A stretch of DNA of 57,138 bases, taken from Candidatus Thorarchaeota archaeon. GTDB lineage: Archaea > Asgardarchaeota > Thorarchaeia > Thorarchaeales > Thorarchaeaceae. Location of the stretch: assembly GCA_020348985.1 (NCBI GenBank), contig CP070761.1, forward strand, positions 1,651,227-1,708,364. Direction: 5' to 3'. Position numbers and translations under genes: made by a program. This document shows positions 49,116-57,138 of this stretch, in pieces. The notes below the pieces were generated by a model. It did not search any database and was not told the DNA's origin. It was given only the letters and a program-made list of their open reading frames with translations. Positions within the stretch are counted from its first letter, which is position 1. The number at the start of each line of letters is the position of its first letter.

Positions 49116-49700
49116 TCAACCTCCCAGAGCCAGTCCGTACGCTTCGTGGAAAGCAATCTCTTCCAGAGTCTTCCTAGAAATGGGAGAGGGGCTCTCGTCC
49201 GGAACGCCGAGTAAAACAAGGGCAACGATACTCGCAGCCTCAGGGATTCGAAGTGCATTCTTTACTTCTTTGACGTTCTCGGTGTTTCTTGAGTCAAGCA
49301 TGGCAATCCAGCAGGAGCCATAGCCGAGGGCTGTGGCCGCTAATACCACATGCTCAGTTGCAATCATGGTGTCCAGAATATGCCACTGCGATGGATTTCC
49401 TGGGCAACACGATGCCTGTTTATCTGCTATGGCCACGATTATGGTGTTTGCATCGGCGATGAATCTCTGATTCCCAGCCACAAGCGTGAGAAGATCCTTA
49501 GTGGCCTGTTCCTTCACAACTATGTATTTCCAGGGTTGAGTATTGTTTGTGGAGGGTGCCAGGCGAGCCGCTTCCAGAATCTTGGCTATGTCTTCCTGAG
49601 GAATGTCTATCTCTTTGTATCTTCGTATACTGCGTCTATTCCCTACAACTTGGAAGAACTCTTCTGATCGAAAAGATTCAAAAATCTCGCTCCTAGTCAT
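49116..49700 (-). CDS. nitroreductase-family protein
   Basis: 194 residues. VVGNRRSIRRYKEIDIPQEDIAKILEAARLAPSTNNTQPWKYIVVK is the FMN-binding start (R-R-S-I-R, A-P-S-x-x-N-x-Q-P-W). TEHVVLAATALGYGSCWIAML and ASIVALVLLGVPDE complete the fold. It likely reduces an unknown substrate with NAD(P)H and FMN. Upstream are two copies of an 18-base direct repeat flanking a TATA-like sequence, so it is probably under a specific regulator. Confidence 0.92.
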   Translation of the reverse strand: MTRSEIFESFRSEEFFQVVGNRRSIRRYKEIDIPQEDIAKILEAARLAPSTNNTQPWKYIVVKEQATKDLLTLVAGNQRFIADANTIIVAIADKQASCCPGNPSQWHILDTMIATEHVVLAATALGYGSCWIAMLDSRNTENVKEVKNALRIPEAASIVALVLLGVPDESPSPISRKTLEEIAFHEAYGLALGG

Positions 49701-49722
49701 ATAATCCTACTCCGAACAGTCT

Positions 49723-49780
49723 TATCGGACACCCAATACATCAATAGATGGCTACTTAAATCTATCGGACATCCAATACA
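49723..49780 (-). promoter_or_regulatory. direct-repeat operator before the nitroreductase gene
   Basis: TATCGGACAYCCAATACA occurs at 49723-49740 and 49763-49780, 40 bases (about four helix turns) apart, with one difference. TACTTAAATCTA lies between them, a TATA-like box for the minus-strand gene starting at 49700. Confidence 0.6.
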
Positions 49781-49800
49781 AAATGAGCTCTGGCTGACAA

Positions 49801-50544
49801 TCATAGGCTAGAACATGTAGGACAATTCGGATTTCTTCCAATCTCGACCGAGTCGAAGTCCATGAACTCACCGTCGAAGTAGATCAGTCTGCCTTTCAGT
49901 GTTTCACCGATTCCTGTGATGAGCTTCAATGTTTCTATCACTTGAAGTGTTCCAAACAGCCCTGGTGTGGCGCCTAGGACTGGAAATGTGGTCACAGGCT
50001 CTGGTTCTTCCGGAATGATGCATTTGAGACAAGGACCCTCGCCAGGAATAATCGTCGTTATCTGACCTGATAACCCGATGATTCCGGCGTGGACAAAAGG
50101 TATCTTGCTTCTAACACACGCATCATTCACAATGAACCTTGTATCCCAGTTGTCCAGTGCATCCACTACAACTGTGGCTCCGTCGATTATGTTATCGACG
50201 TTGTGCATCGTTACCTCAGTAATCTTCTCTGTCACCGAAATCGCCGGATTGAAGCCGTTGAGCTTCTCTCTTGCAACTTCCACCTTGTGGCGACCAATGT
50301 CCTTCTCCCACCCGAGCACCTGCCGATTGAGATTGCTTAGCTCAAAGGTCTCTTTGTCGACCAGTACTAGATTACCTACTCCTGCAGCAGCCAAATAGAG
50401 TGAAACAGGACATCCAAGTCCACCCAATCCCACAACGACAACCTTCGCAGATTTCAGTAGAAGCTGACCTTCTTCTCCCCATCCAGAGATCATTATCTGA
50501 CGGTGATATCTATCCAGCTCGGAGTTTGACAGAGGGACATCCAT
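49801..50544 (-). CDS. ThiF/MoeB/HesA-family adenylyltransferase
   Basis: 247 residues. YHRQIMISGWGEEGQLLLKSAKVVVVGLGGLGCPVSLYLAAAGVG is the nucleotide-binding start, with DKETFELSNLNRQ and VVDALDNWDTRFIVNDAC typical of E1-like enzymes. Zinc ligands CLKC and CPTC are present. The usual Cys before G-V-L-G is missing (VTTFPVLGATPG), so it may only adenylate a MoaD/ThiS-like carrier without forming a thioester. With moa genes 4 kb away it may serve MoaD, whose gene is not in the window. Confidence 0.9.
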   Translation of the reverse strand: MDVPLSNSELDRYHRQIMISGWGEEGQLLLKSAKVVVVGLGGLGCPVSLYLAAAGVGNLVLVDKETFELSNLNRQVLGWEKDIGRHKVEVAREKLNGFNPAISVTEKITEVTMHNVDNIIDGATVVVDALDNWDTRFIVNDACVRSKIPFVHAGIIGLSGQITTIIPGEGPCLKCIIPEEPEPVTTFPVLGATPGLFGTLQVIETLKLITGIGETLKGRLIYFDGEFMDFDSVEIGRNPNCPTCSSL

Positions 50545-50591
50545 CTATGCAACCCAATCCCTCATAGTCATAATACGTGATAAATCGGTTG

Positions 50592-51581
50592 CTAGCCATC
50601 CTCTTCTGATGCCTTCCTAGCTTGGCTAATCTGAACGGCGGCCACACTCAGTCCAATCAGAATCAATCCAATCCAATCGAGTACATCTGGCATCTCCCCA
50701 AGAAACAAGATAGACAATACGACAATCTGAGGCAACATTGTGCTGTTGATTAGAGTCGTATCTATCGCGCGCAGAGTTTGCATCGCTTTATTCCACAGAG
50801 TGAACGCAAAGGCAGTGTTGACAACACTCAGCCACAGTATATAGAACCACGACAGGGGACTAATCGCCACTGGGCCTTCAAGAAGCAATCCTGCCAAGAG
50901 CAGAAGTGCAGAGCCAATCGCCATGCTCATACCTGTTACTACAACCGAAGGTGCTCGCTTTTCTCGATTGATTGCTCGGCCTATGATGGACGAGAATGCG
51001 TTTGCGATGACTCCACAGACAACTACCAGAAGACCGAGCATTTCAGCACCTGCTAGGCTGACGGGATGGAAGTACAAGAAAACGCCAATAACACTCAGGA
51101 CAATCCATGCAATCTGCGTAGAGGCTGGTCTCTCTCTTAGTAGGAAGACACCTAAGACAAGAACGACCATGGGAGTCAGGTTCAGCAGCATTGATACTGT
51201 GATCGCTTCCAGCAATGCAAGACCAACAAACTGTGCACCTTGTGTCACTGCAACAAATACAATCCCATAGATAGTAATCTGTGCCCACCAGTCTCTTCTC
51301 TGTGATCTCACAGAAACACGAAGATCCACTCTGGATGCGATGACTCCCAGAAGGATTACTGCTGCAATCGTGTATCTAAGGCCTGAAAATGTGACTGGGG
51401 GCAGCTCTTCCAAACCAAACTTGATAATCACCCACGAGGAGGACCAGAGAACAGTCACCAACAGTGCCAAACCAACGGCACGTAGCCAACCCAGGGCGTC
51501 GGTCTTCTCTTTCTTCTCAGTGACTTCGATATCACCCTTTGGAACTCCTTCTAAGTCCATTCTTTCCTTTTCTCCTGTCAA
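50592..51581 (-). CDS. EamA/DMT-superfamily transporter
   Basis: 329 residues, a ~35-residue charged N-terminus then ten membrane helices in two EamA halves. WSSSWVIIKFGLEELPPVTFSGLRYTIAAVIL marks the first half and NAFSSIIGRAINREKRAPSVVVTGMSMAIGSALLLL with INSTMLPQIVVLSILFLGEMPDVLDWIGLILIG the second. The family exports amino acids or other metabolites; the substrate is unknown. It lies between the ThiF-like gene (same strand, 48-base gap) and the divergent HTH_10 gene. Confidence 0.92.
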   Translation of the reverse strand: MTGEKERMDLEGVPKGDIEVTEKKEKTDALGWLRAVGLALLVTVLWSSSWVIIKFGLEELPPVTFSGLRYTIAAVILLGVIASRVDLRVSVRSQRRDWWAQITIYGIVFVAVTQGAQFVGLALLEAITVSMLLNLTPMVVLVLGVFLLRERPASTQIAWIVLSVIGVFLYFHPVSLAGAEMLGLLVVVCGVIANAFSSIIGRAINREKRAPSVVVTGMSMAIGSALLLLAGLLLEGPVAISPLSWFYILWLSVVNTAFAFTLWNKAMQTLRAIDTTLINSTMLPQIVVLSILFLGEMPDVLDWIGLILIGLSVAAVQISQARKASEEDG

Positions 51582-51612
51582 TGCGAAGGATTCATTTTGG
51601 AATTAGGATAAT

Positions 51613-51626
51613 GCCGTCGTACGACG
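51613..51626. promoter_or_regulatory. perfect 14-base palindrome before the HTH_10 gene
   Basis: CCGTCGTACGACGG is self-complementary and ends two bases before the GTG start at 51628. It shares CCGTC-RTAY-GACGG with the palindrome at the beginning of the other HTH_10 gene (32600-32615). Candidate autoregulatory site. Confidence 0.45.
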
Positions 51627-51627
51627 G

Positions 51628-52287
51628 GTGCATATAATGGTCGTTCAGTGTACGATTGAAGTGACCGCAGAGGACTATTACTCGTGCGATTTGACTAGGA
51701 GAATACCAGTGAGAGTCTCAATTATAACCATCAATGGTGATACTGGTTTTGGGATAGTTGAGCCAACAGATGGAAGGGAACAATCAATCAAGGACTACGT
51801 GAACGCAATGAGCTCGTCTGGAAGCATAAAGAGAGTCGACGTGACATTCAGTTCCCCCGCTGGCTATTGGACAGAGGTTGTTCACCACATGGGCCGGCCT
51901 TCAATCTACGAGACAGTTCTCCAGAGCGGATGCATGACTCAGCTCCCAGTCGTAATCCAACAAGGAATTCAGACACACAGAGTGCTTGCACCCTCTCGAA
52001 ACGCTCTCAGAGATCTTCTAAAGACCTTGAGATTGCGATTCGCAAAGGTCTCGGTTAAGCAGTTGAAGTCCACCAAACTCGGAGGTACCGGCATTACACT
52101 CACCGAGAAGCAGAAGGAAGCATTTCTCCTAGCAATACGTCGTGGCTATTACTCGATTCCTCGAGGAGTCAAGCTTGAGGATTTGTGCAAGGAGTTAAGC
52201 ATTAAACGCGTGGCAATACAAGAACGTCTGAGGAGGGCTGAGATTCAGATTCTCAACTCCTACGCTGAGGAATTACTCGGAAACTGA
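51628..52287 (+). CDS. HTH_10 (bacterio-opsin activator-type) transcription regulator
   Basis: 219 residues from GTG 51628; ATG 51637 is an alternative. The C-terminal HTH_10 domain reads LTEKQKEAFLLAIRRGYYSIPRGVKLEDLCKELSIKRVAIQERLRRAE. The N-terminal ~130 residues form a sensing region with CTIEVTAEDYYSCDLTRRIPVRVSIITINGDTGFGIVEP and an ACT-like stretch; the signal is unknown. It is divergent from the EamA transporter with only ~46 bases between them, so it may control that gene and itself through the palindrome at 51613. Confidence 0.87.
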   Translation: MHIMVVQCTIEVTAEDYYSCDLTRRIPVRVSIITINGDTGFGIVEPTDGREQSIKDYVNAMSSSGSIKRVDVTFSSPAGYWTEVVHHMGRPSIYETVLQSGCMTQLPVVIQQGIQTHRVLAPSRNALRDLLKTLRLRFAKVSVKQLKSTKLGGTGITLTEKQKEAFLLAIRRGYYSIPRGVKLEDLCKELSIKRVAIQERLRRAEIQILNSYAEELLGN

Positions 52288-52318
52288 TGTTTGTTCAAAT
52301 CATTGTTCGCTTGACACT

Positions 52319-54328
52319 TCATCTCTTCAAAATCTCAAGTGCCTTCTTTGCGATATGTTCTGATGTGAACCCATATTCCTTGAAGAGGACCTTGTGGGGC
52401 GCTGAAGACCCAAAGCACTCAATGGAGATTACATCTCCTCCCGCACCCACCCACTGCTCCCATCCTTGGGAGATTCCTGCTTCTACAGCCAAGCGCGCTG
52501 TTATCGAATCTGGCAACACAGACCTTCTGTATTCATCATCCTGCTCAGAGAATAGCTCCCAGCTCGGGAAGGATACCAGCCGCACGCCGATGCCATCTGC
52601 TGCGAGTTTTTGAGCCGCTTCCACTATCAAGTGCAGTTCTGATCCTGTTGCCATCAAGATAATCTCGACAGCCTCGTCACCGAGATCTGCAAGCACATAG
52701 GCACCTTTTCTGAGTCCCTCGGCAGATTGTAGACTCTTTCTGTCCAGAATTGGAATATTCTGTCTGGTTAGTGCGATCAATGTCGGACCTGTCTTACGAC
52801 TGACAGCAACCTTCCATGCTTCCACTACTTCATTAGCGTCTCCTGGGCGAATCACAACAAGATCTGGAATCGCACGGAGCGCAGCTAGATGCTCTATTGG
52901 CTGATGAGTTGGGCCATCCTCACCCAGTCCAATACTATCATGTGTAAATATCCAAATGGAGTGGTGTCGTGATAGTGATGACAATCTGATGGCCGGACGC
53001 ATATAGTCGGAGAAGACAAGGAAAGATGCTCCGTACGGAATGATGCCCCCATGGGCTGCGAGGCCGTTCACTATGGCCCCCATTGCATGCTCTCGCACAC
53101 CGAAGTATAGGTTGCGTCCTTCCGGACTATCTTTCTGAAACGCGACACTGCTGTCAATCCAAGTCTTGTTTGATCCGGTGAGGTCTGCAGACCCTCCCAT
53201 CAATTCACCCAACCGTGCAGCAAGCACATTCAAGGTTTTCCCAGAAGCCGCGCGCGTAGCAATTTCACCCTGGTCCGGAGTAAACACAGGAAGGTCCGAG
53301 TCCCAGTCATCAATCAAATCACGATCCATTCGTCGCTCAAACTCTGAAGCTGTCTCTGGATATCTTTGCCTGTAATCATCCAGCAAGGCTTGCCACTCAG
53401 TTTCAAACGCTTCACCATTCGTCACTGCTTGTCGGAAATGTTCAAGCACATCCTCTGGAATGTGGAACCAAGGCTCCAGAGGCCAACCCAAATTCTTTTT
53501 CGCGCCCGCCAACTCCTCTTCTCCTGCGGGCTCACCATGAGCCTTGGCGGTGTCTTGCTTCGTAGGAAGACCGTAGCCAATGTGCGTTCTACATAGAATT
53601 ATGGAAGGACGAGCATCTTGTTTTGCTTTTGCAATCGCCTTGTCGACTTTTTCAAAGTCATTACCATCATCGACTCTCTGTGTGTGCCATCCGAATGCCT
53701 CAAACCTAGCGGCTACATTCTCAGTGAATGTCAGGTCAGTACTGCCATCAATCGAGATTTTGTTATCATCATAAAGCACAATCAGTTTGCCCAATCCCAG
53801 ATGCCCTGCCAATGAAGCTGCTTCTGACGAAACTCCCTCCATCATGTCGCCATCGGTGGCGATAATGTAAGTATAGTGATCAACAATCTTTGCATCAGGT
53901 TTGTTGAGCACAGCACTGAGATGTTTCTCAGCAATCGCCATGCCAACCCCATTACCGAACCCCTGTCCCAATGGTCCAGTAGTGACCTCAACACCTGGAG
54001 TAAGCCAGCATTCAGGATGGCCTGGAGTCTTACTCTCCCATTGCCTGAAGTTCTTCACTTCGTCAATTGACAAGTCATAGCCAGTAAGGTGAAGAAGTGA
54101 GTAAAGGAGCATTGAGCCATGACCGCCAGAAAGAATGAACCTGTCCCGATTATACCAATCGGGATTCTTTGGATTGTGTCTAAGGTGCTTGGTCCACAAA
54201 GTGTATGCAATTACTGCGGTTCCCATTGGCATCCCGGGATGGCCTGAATTAGCCTTCTGAACTGCATCCGCGGACAGGAAGCGAATCGTGTTTACTGCCC
54301 TTTCCATGAGGTCTTCTGAGGGAGTCAA
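52319..54328 (-). CDS. tkt: transketolase, full length
   Basis: 669 residues carrying both halves of the enzyme in one chain. The N-terminal TPP part has [30 protein letters not shown] and the TPP motif [39 protein letters not shown]. The Pyr domain has [21 protein letters not shown] and [24 protein letters not shown]. The C-terminal domain ends [10 protein letters not shown]. It transfers two-carbon units between sugar phosphates. Many archaea have transketolase split into two subunits or lack it, so the single chain looks bacterial (inference of transfer). Confidence 0.96.
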   Translation of the reverse strand: MTPSEDLMERAVNTIRFLSADAVQKANSGHPGMPMGTAVIAYTLWTKHLRHNPKNPDWYNRDRFILSGGHGSMLLYSLLHLTGYDLSIDEVKNFRQWESKTPGHPECWLTPGVEVTTGPLGQGFGNGVGMAIAEKHLSAVLNKPDAKIVDHYTYIIATDGDMMEGVSSEAASLAGHLGLGKLIVLYDDNKISIDGSTDLTFTENVAARFEAFGWHTQRVDDGNDFEKVDKAIAKAKQDARPSIILCRTHIGYGLPTKQDTAKAHGEPAGEEELAGAKKNLGWPLEPWFHIPEDVLEHFRQAVTNGEAFETEWQALLDDYRQRYPETASEFERRMDRDLIDDWDSDLPVFTPDQGEIATRAASGKTLNVLAARLGELMGGSADLTGSNKTWIDSSVAFQKDSPEGRNLYFGVREHAMGAIVNGLAAHGGIIPYGASFLVFSDYMRPAIRLSSLSRHHSIWIFTHDSIGLGEDGPTHQPIEHLAALRAIPDLVVIRPGDANEVVEAWKVAVSRKTGPTLIALTRQNIPILDRKSLQSAEGLRKGAYVLADLGDEAVEIILMATGSELHLIVEAAQKLAADGIGVRLVSFPSWELFSEQDDEYRRSVLPDSITARLAVEAGISQGWEQWVGAGGDVISIECFGSSAPHKVLFKEYGFTSEHIAKKALEILKR

Positions 54329-54501
54329 ATGAGGGGTTCTCCTTTTCTTGAGAGCGGAGAGCTCTGTGGGCGTATGCTGTCTGAACCATTCCTCATCATA
54401 ACCGTTGTGGAATACGTTACCCGGAAGAGTCAGTCATCAGGAATGCTGTCTCCCACAAATCGAAACCTTGGATCTGTAATCATGCCCCAGGTGCAATTCA
54501 C

Positions 54502-55071
54502 CTACGATTCGGCAATTAGCTGTCCGGGAGGACACTCCTCAAGAAACTCCTCGCAGAGTATATCCATTGCAGCAAGATCGTGGTATTCACCATCTGAGAA
54601 CATGGCCTTTCTAAAGACTCCAGCGTGTTTGAAGCCTGCCTTTTCATAGGACCTTATCGCCCGCTTGTTCTGAGCCATCACATAAAGATACACGCTTCTT
54701 AGTCCTAGCACGTGAAATGCAATCCAAAGAGTCACGTTGGTGGCATCAGTTCCATAGCCTTTACCGTGCTTCTCGGGGTTGTGGATGGCAACCCCAAACT
54801 CAGCACGTCGGAATGGCTTTGAAATGTCAAACAGACTGGTAGTTCCCAAGAACTCTCCTGACTTCTTGTCCTCAATTACGAGAACCATGCTACCTTGTTC
54901 CCATGGCTGTGCCGTTGTCGCACGTTCAAGCCATTGCTTCTCGGTGGTCTCGGACATGGGGATTGCCGAGCCAAGGAACCGACGTGACTGATACGTATTC
55001 CAATACTTCATCACGTGTTCCAGATCAGTCATCTCCGGCGCTCTCAGCTTCACTAACTTGCCGAAGTACAT
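54502..55071 (-). CDS. GNAT (RimJ/RimL-type) N-acetyltransferase
   Basis: 189 residues from ATG 55071 (MYFGKLVKLRAPEMTDLEHV); the frame continues upstream to 55164 but without family similarity. RFLGSAIPMSETTEKQWLE, FLGTTSLFDISKPFRRAEFGVAIHNPEKHGKGYGTDATNVTLWIAFHVLGLRSVYLYVMAQNKRAIRSYEKAGFKHAG includes the acetyl-CoA loop R/H-G-K-G-Y-G-T and the N-x-R-A-I-R-x-Y-E-K-x-G-F motif. It acetylates an amino group on a protein N-terminus, antibiotic or small molecule; target unknown. Confidence 0.9.
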   Translation of the reverse strand: MYFGKLVKLRAPEMTDLEHVMKYWNTYQSRRFLGSAIPMSETTEKQWLERATTAQPWEQGSMVLVIEDKKSGEFLGTTSLFDISKPFRRAEFGVAIHNPEKHGKGYGTDATNVTLWIAFHVLGLRSVYLYVMAQNKRAIRSYEKAGFKHAGVFRKAMFSDGEYHDLAAMDILCEEFLEECPPGQLIAES

Positions 55072-55479
55072 AGCCTTGGAAGCGTGCAGATTCCTGATAA
55101 GGTCTGGGACGTCACCCCACACGGAAATACAGTGTGGGTAAGATCCCTCTGTCCCAAGCCGCATGCCTGGTATATGACATTGAGATCTTACCGCTTGAAG
55201 TAGACCGACGCTATTGCCTCTGTGGATTCGTTCTTTCTAGTCGACCTTCGACGTTTCTTGTTCTTTACTAGAGCCATTTTATTTCTCAAGATAGTATAGG
55301 GTGGTCACTGAATATGCTAATTCTGAGTAAAACTGCCCAAGACCGTGACCACAGAGTGACCATAAGGGCACAGATTTGGCGCATTTCGACAGACTCTTTT
55401 ACAGAAGGGCGAGCACTAGCTGACGGAAAGAAAGGGGCGGAAAACTCTGAGCCCGAAAAAGGAATACTTCGACGAACCG
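55072..55479. other. intergenic region, possible tiny basic peptide
   Basis: About 400 bases between the acetyltransferase and the next gene. The only candidate is a 29-codon basic frame on the minus strand (55188-55277). The rest shows no supported feature. Confidence 0.35.
55188..55277 (-). CDS. possible 29-residue basic peptide
   Basis: ATG 55277 starts MALVKNKKRRRSTRKNESTE and ends at TAA 55188 after AIASVYFKR. Its Lys/Arg-rich start resembles other basic small proteins in the window, but a frame this short may be chance. Confidence 0.25.
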   Translation of the reverse strand: MALVKNKKRRRSTRKNESTEAIASVYFKR

Positions 55480-56043
55480 TTGATACGGTCCAATTCTTCT
55501 AAAGTGAGATTTCCGAAGGTTTGTCCGGTATGTTCAGAACCTGCAACCAACAACACAAGAGTTACTATCGCTCCAAACAAGAGGCGGTACCTACGTCCCG
55601 AATGGGACCCTGCCTTCTACCCTTCCGCCCGGAGAAGAATGGGTCTTGGTCCCCTAGAGCTGAAGACCTTTGTCGTCCCAGTGTGTGAGGATCACCAATA
55701 CACGGACGAGTTTACATGCAGGCCAAGGGTCCTCTGCATGGTAGGAGATGGTCTCTGCCTAGCCGGCCTAATCTTTGCTCTAATGACATTCGGGAATCTA
55801 CTCTGGGCCGGTCGACCAGTATCAGTCATCGAGCTTTGGCCGTTTGCACTCTTCGGTCTATTCATGATTCTGACACTTGTAGCGTTTCGACCCAATAGGT
55901 TCCAAGCAATGTTCAGAATTGTCGGGTTTGACGTGAACCGCGATAATGTACTCTTTGAGTTCAAAAACAGTGATTATCGTGAAGCCTTTCTACGGGAGAA
56001 CCCAATGAATGCTGACTTGGTGAACTGGGTCATTCGAGTCTAG
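55480..56043 (+). CDS. two-helix membrane protein with N-terminal zinc-binding-like motif
   Basis: 187 residues from TTG 55480; GTG 55504 (VRFPKVCPVCSEP) is an alternative start. KVCPVCSEPATNNTRVTIAP holds a C-x2-C pair, and a later VPVCEDH could complete a metal site. Two membrane helices follow (GDGLCLAGLIFALMTFGNLLW and WPFALFGLFMILTLVAF), then a cytosolic ~50-residue end (FDVNRDNVLFEFKNSDYREAFLRENP) like those of other archaeal zinc-ribbon membrane proteins. Function unknown. Confidence 0.7.
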   Translation: MIRSNSSKVRFPKVCPVCSEPATNNTRVTIAPNKRRYLRPEWDPAFYPSARRRMGLGPLELKTFVVPVCEDHQYTDEFTCRPRVLCMVGDGLCLAGLIFALMTFGNLLWAGRPVSVIELWPFALFGLFMILTLVAFRPNRFQAMFRIVGFDVNRDNVLFEFKNSDYREAFLRENPMNADLVNWVIRV

Positions 56044-56139
56044 TCATAACTCTACTGATGAACACATCCAGAATGAGTATATAATGAACCTCTCCTATCT
56101 TGATTCAGTGTAGGGGGTTTTCTAACCTCTGGGTCACAG

Positions 56140-56388
56140 GTGAGAGTATTGAGCAGTGAACTGAAAGACATCACAGTTACTGGGCTTATCTCAAGAATTC
56201 TCGAACGTTATGTCGTAACAACAGATGATGGCACGGAATACGAACTATCGGCCATACTGCCTTGGGAGGCAGTTGCACCAGACCATGGTACACACGTATT
56301 TGCCCAAAATCTAGGGAAGAAGATGACAGTATCTGGTCAGTGTGATGGATACACAATATACGGTGCCAGCCTATCTCCTATCGATTGA
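56140..56388 (+). CDS. small beta-rich protein, OB-fold-like
   Basis: 82 residues from GTG 56140. ITVTGLISRILERYVVTTDDGTEYELSAILPWEAV, HVFAQNLGKKMTVSGQCDGYTIYGASL reads as alternating strands with G-x-I-x-x-I-x-x-x-Y at the start and V-x-G-x-x-D-G-x-x-I-x-G at the end, the pattern of a small OB-like barrel. No known family assigned. A GGTGAG-type site sits close to the start. Confidence 0.6.
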   Translation: MRVLSSELKDITVTGLISRILERYVVTTDDGTEYELSAILPWEAVAPDHGTHVFAQNLGKKMTVSGQCDGYTIYGASLSPID

Positions 56389-56426
56389 TTTGTCCACCAA
56401 TCGTGTTTCTACAGTTGCATCAACTA

Positions 56427-57138
56427 TCAAGGAGTAGTCCCCATCTGCCGCTTCTGACGGATTTGCTCGATCTTTCCTGTGAAGTCAGTTCTTGCAGCCC
56501 TATCGGCGATAGCCGGCGATATCAACAGAAACAAACAGGCTAAAACCCAGATCGTTGTTAGGTCGACTAGCAAGTGTGTGTAGGTTCCCTGAACCAACAT
56601 CTCAATCATCGTGCGGTAGACGTTGGAGAACGGTGAGTACTCATTGACCACAACAAAGCCCATTCCAACCAATGATAGCGGAGCTATTCCACCGCCAACA
56701 ATCCAATAGAATAGAGCACCCATCGCACTCAACGGCACGACGTAGACAGAGTTTCTCATGAAAGACCCAATAATCACACCCAATCCTGCTGAGAAGAGAG
56801 CCAGAGGCAGAGTCATTAGAAAGAACACAACCAGATCTCCTTTTGGCCAGAGGCCGAAGAGTCCCTGCGCCAAGAGCAATACGGCTGGAACTGAGATATA
56901 ACTCAGGATGACTCCACTGAACATCTTTGCTGTATAGATTGCATTCGCTGATTGATTGGACATTGTCAGCTCGTCCAAGGTTTCTTGCTCGAACTCTTGC
57001 GCTGCAGATGACGCAGACAAGAACAGTGCGCCAAAAGTCAGTCCATAGACGACCACTGTCCAAGCCATATACGCCAGCCTAGGAGGTGTGAACTCGTTAA
57101 GCAATTCAACCTCAAATTTGGAGATTGCAGCGTCTGGC
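56427..57138 (-). CDS. ABC-2-type transporter permease (partial, N-terminus beyond window end)
   Basis: The reading frame stays open to the window edge (DAAISKFEVELLNEFTPPRL precedes the first internal start), so the gene is cut at its 5' end. Visible are ~5-6 membrane helices, an early FLSASSAAQEFEQETLDELTMSNQSANAIYTAKMFSGVI (the E-R/E-x-x-x-T-L-x-x-L-x-x-x-P-x-x type coupling motif of ABC-2 permeases) and a C-terminal FLLISPAIADRAARTDFTGKI tail. It would form the membrane part of an ABC exporter; its ATPase is probably encoded upstream, outside the window. Confidence 0.82.
   Translation of the reverse strand, partial: PDAAISKFEVELLNEFTPPRLAYMAWTVVVYGLTFGALFLSASSAAQEFEQETLDELTMSNQSANAIYTAKMFSGVILSYISVPAVLLLAQGLFGLWPKGDLVVFFLMTLPLALFSAGLGVIIGSFMRNSVYVVPLSAMGALFYWIVGGGIAPLSLVGMGFVVVNEYSPFSNVYRTMIEMLVQGTYTHLLVDLTTIWVLACLFLLISPAIADRAARTDFTGKIEQIRQKRQMGTTP

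Noticed and set aside
55314..55502. A 62-codon plus-strand frame before the two-helix membrane protein
   Set aside because: No family character, no ribosome binding site, and it overlaps the start of the better-supported gene at 55480.

Overview
The window is archaeal chromosomal DNA. It opens on the last ~108 bases of a 16S rRNA gene with the usual anti-Shine-Dalgarno end. Its promoters look like archaeal TATA boxes, and it carries bacterio-opsin-activator-type HTH regulators, tungstate transport and molybdopterin genes, and many small basic or membrane proteins. Two proteins with a PARP-type zinc finger, moderate GC and a mixture of bacterial-looking metabolic genes make an Asgard archaeon (Thorarchaeia-like) my best guess. 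That placement is inference; no marker in the window fixes the lineage. No 23S rRNA or tRNA follows the 16S gene, so the rRNA genes look unlinked.

Region 1 (1-14.3 kb) is the most unusual part. An ArsR-type repressor (4327), an ACR3 arsenite exporter (2352) and two further operons share a TATCGA-n6-TCGATA-like site in front of them (2295, 4228, 5459, 9550). One operon encodes a DUF5714 protein, a lipoate ligase paralogue with degenerate active-site motifs and an intact lipoate-protein ligase. The other encodes an HdrA-like fragment, a ferredoxin, a DGC zinc-binding domain fused to a glycine-cleavage-H-like lipoyl domain, two more DGC proteins and a small thioredoxin-like protein. A converging ferredoxin/OsmC-like pair closes the block. 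Together this looks like a lipoyl-carrier redox or sulfur/arsenic-handling system under ArsR control, related in its parts to, but not the same as, the sHdr-LbpA sulfur oxidation system. A DGC/thioredoxin-like gene pair was duplicated behind acr3, and one DGC copy has decayed.

The trailer immediately after 16S (two hairpins, 114-208) recurs as full or partial copies at about 1159, 8317, 9357, 12313, 14211 and 25750, all in the same orientation and all intergenic. One copy is preceded by a 23-base piece of the 16S 3' end (9160).

Region 2 (14.3-25.7 kb) has a flavoprotein, the two PARP-type zinc finger proteins flanking an Hsp20, two tiny ribbon-helix-helix regulators with TTGTATACAA-like sites, a frameshifted CorA, an MFS transporter, a Cys-less peroxiredoxin homologue and a Na+/Ca2+ exchanger. 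Region 3 (25.9-39.2 kb) holds a nitroreductase, 3-hydroxyacyl-CoA dehydrogenase, enoyl-CoA hydratase, an ICMT-like membrane methyltransferase, a secreted EEP-type nuclease/phosphatase, two divergent regulators, acetoacetyl-CoA synthetase, an MFS transporter and LarE.

Region 4 (39.4-45.8 kb) is a compact tungstate/molybdate unit: tupABC followed by moaA, a moaE-moaC fusion, moaB and moeA, with an identical 11-base palindrome (ATAACAGTTAT) before tupA and before moaA. Region 5 (45.8-57.1 kb) has a threonine dehydratase/ornithine cyclodeaminase-like pair, a phosphoribosyltransferase, a nitroreductase, a ThiF/MoeB-like enzyme, an EamA transporter, an HTH_10 regulator, a full-length transketolase, a GNAT acetyltransferase, small hypothetical proteins and an ABC-2 permease running off the end.
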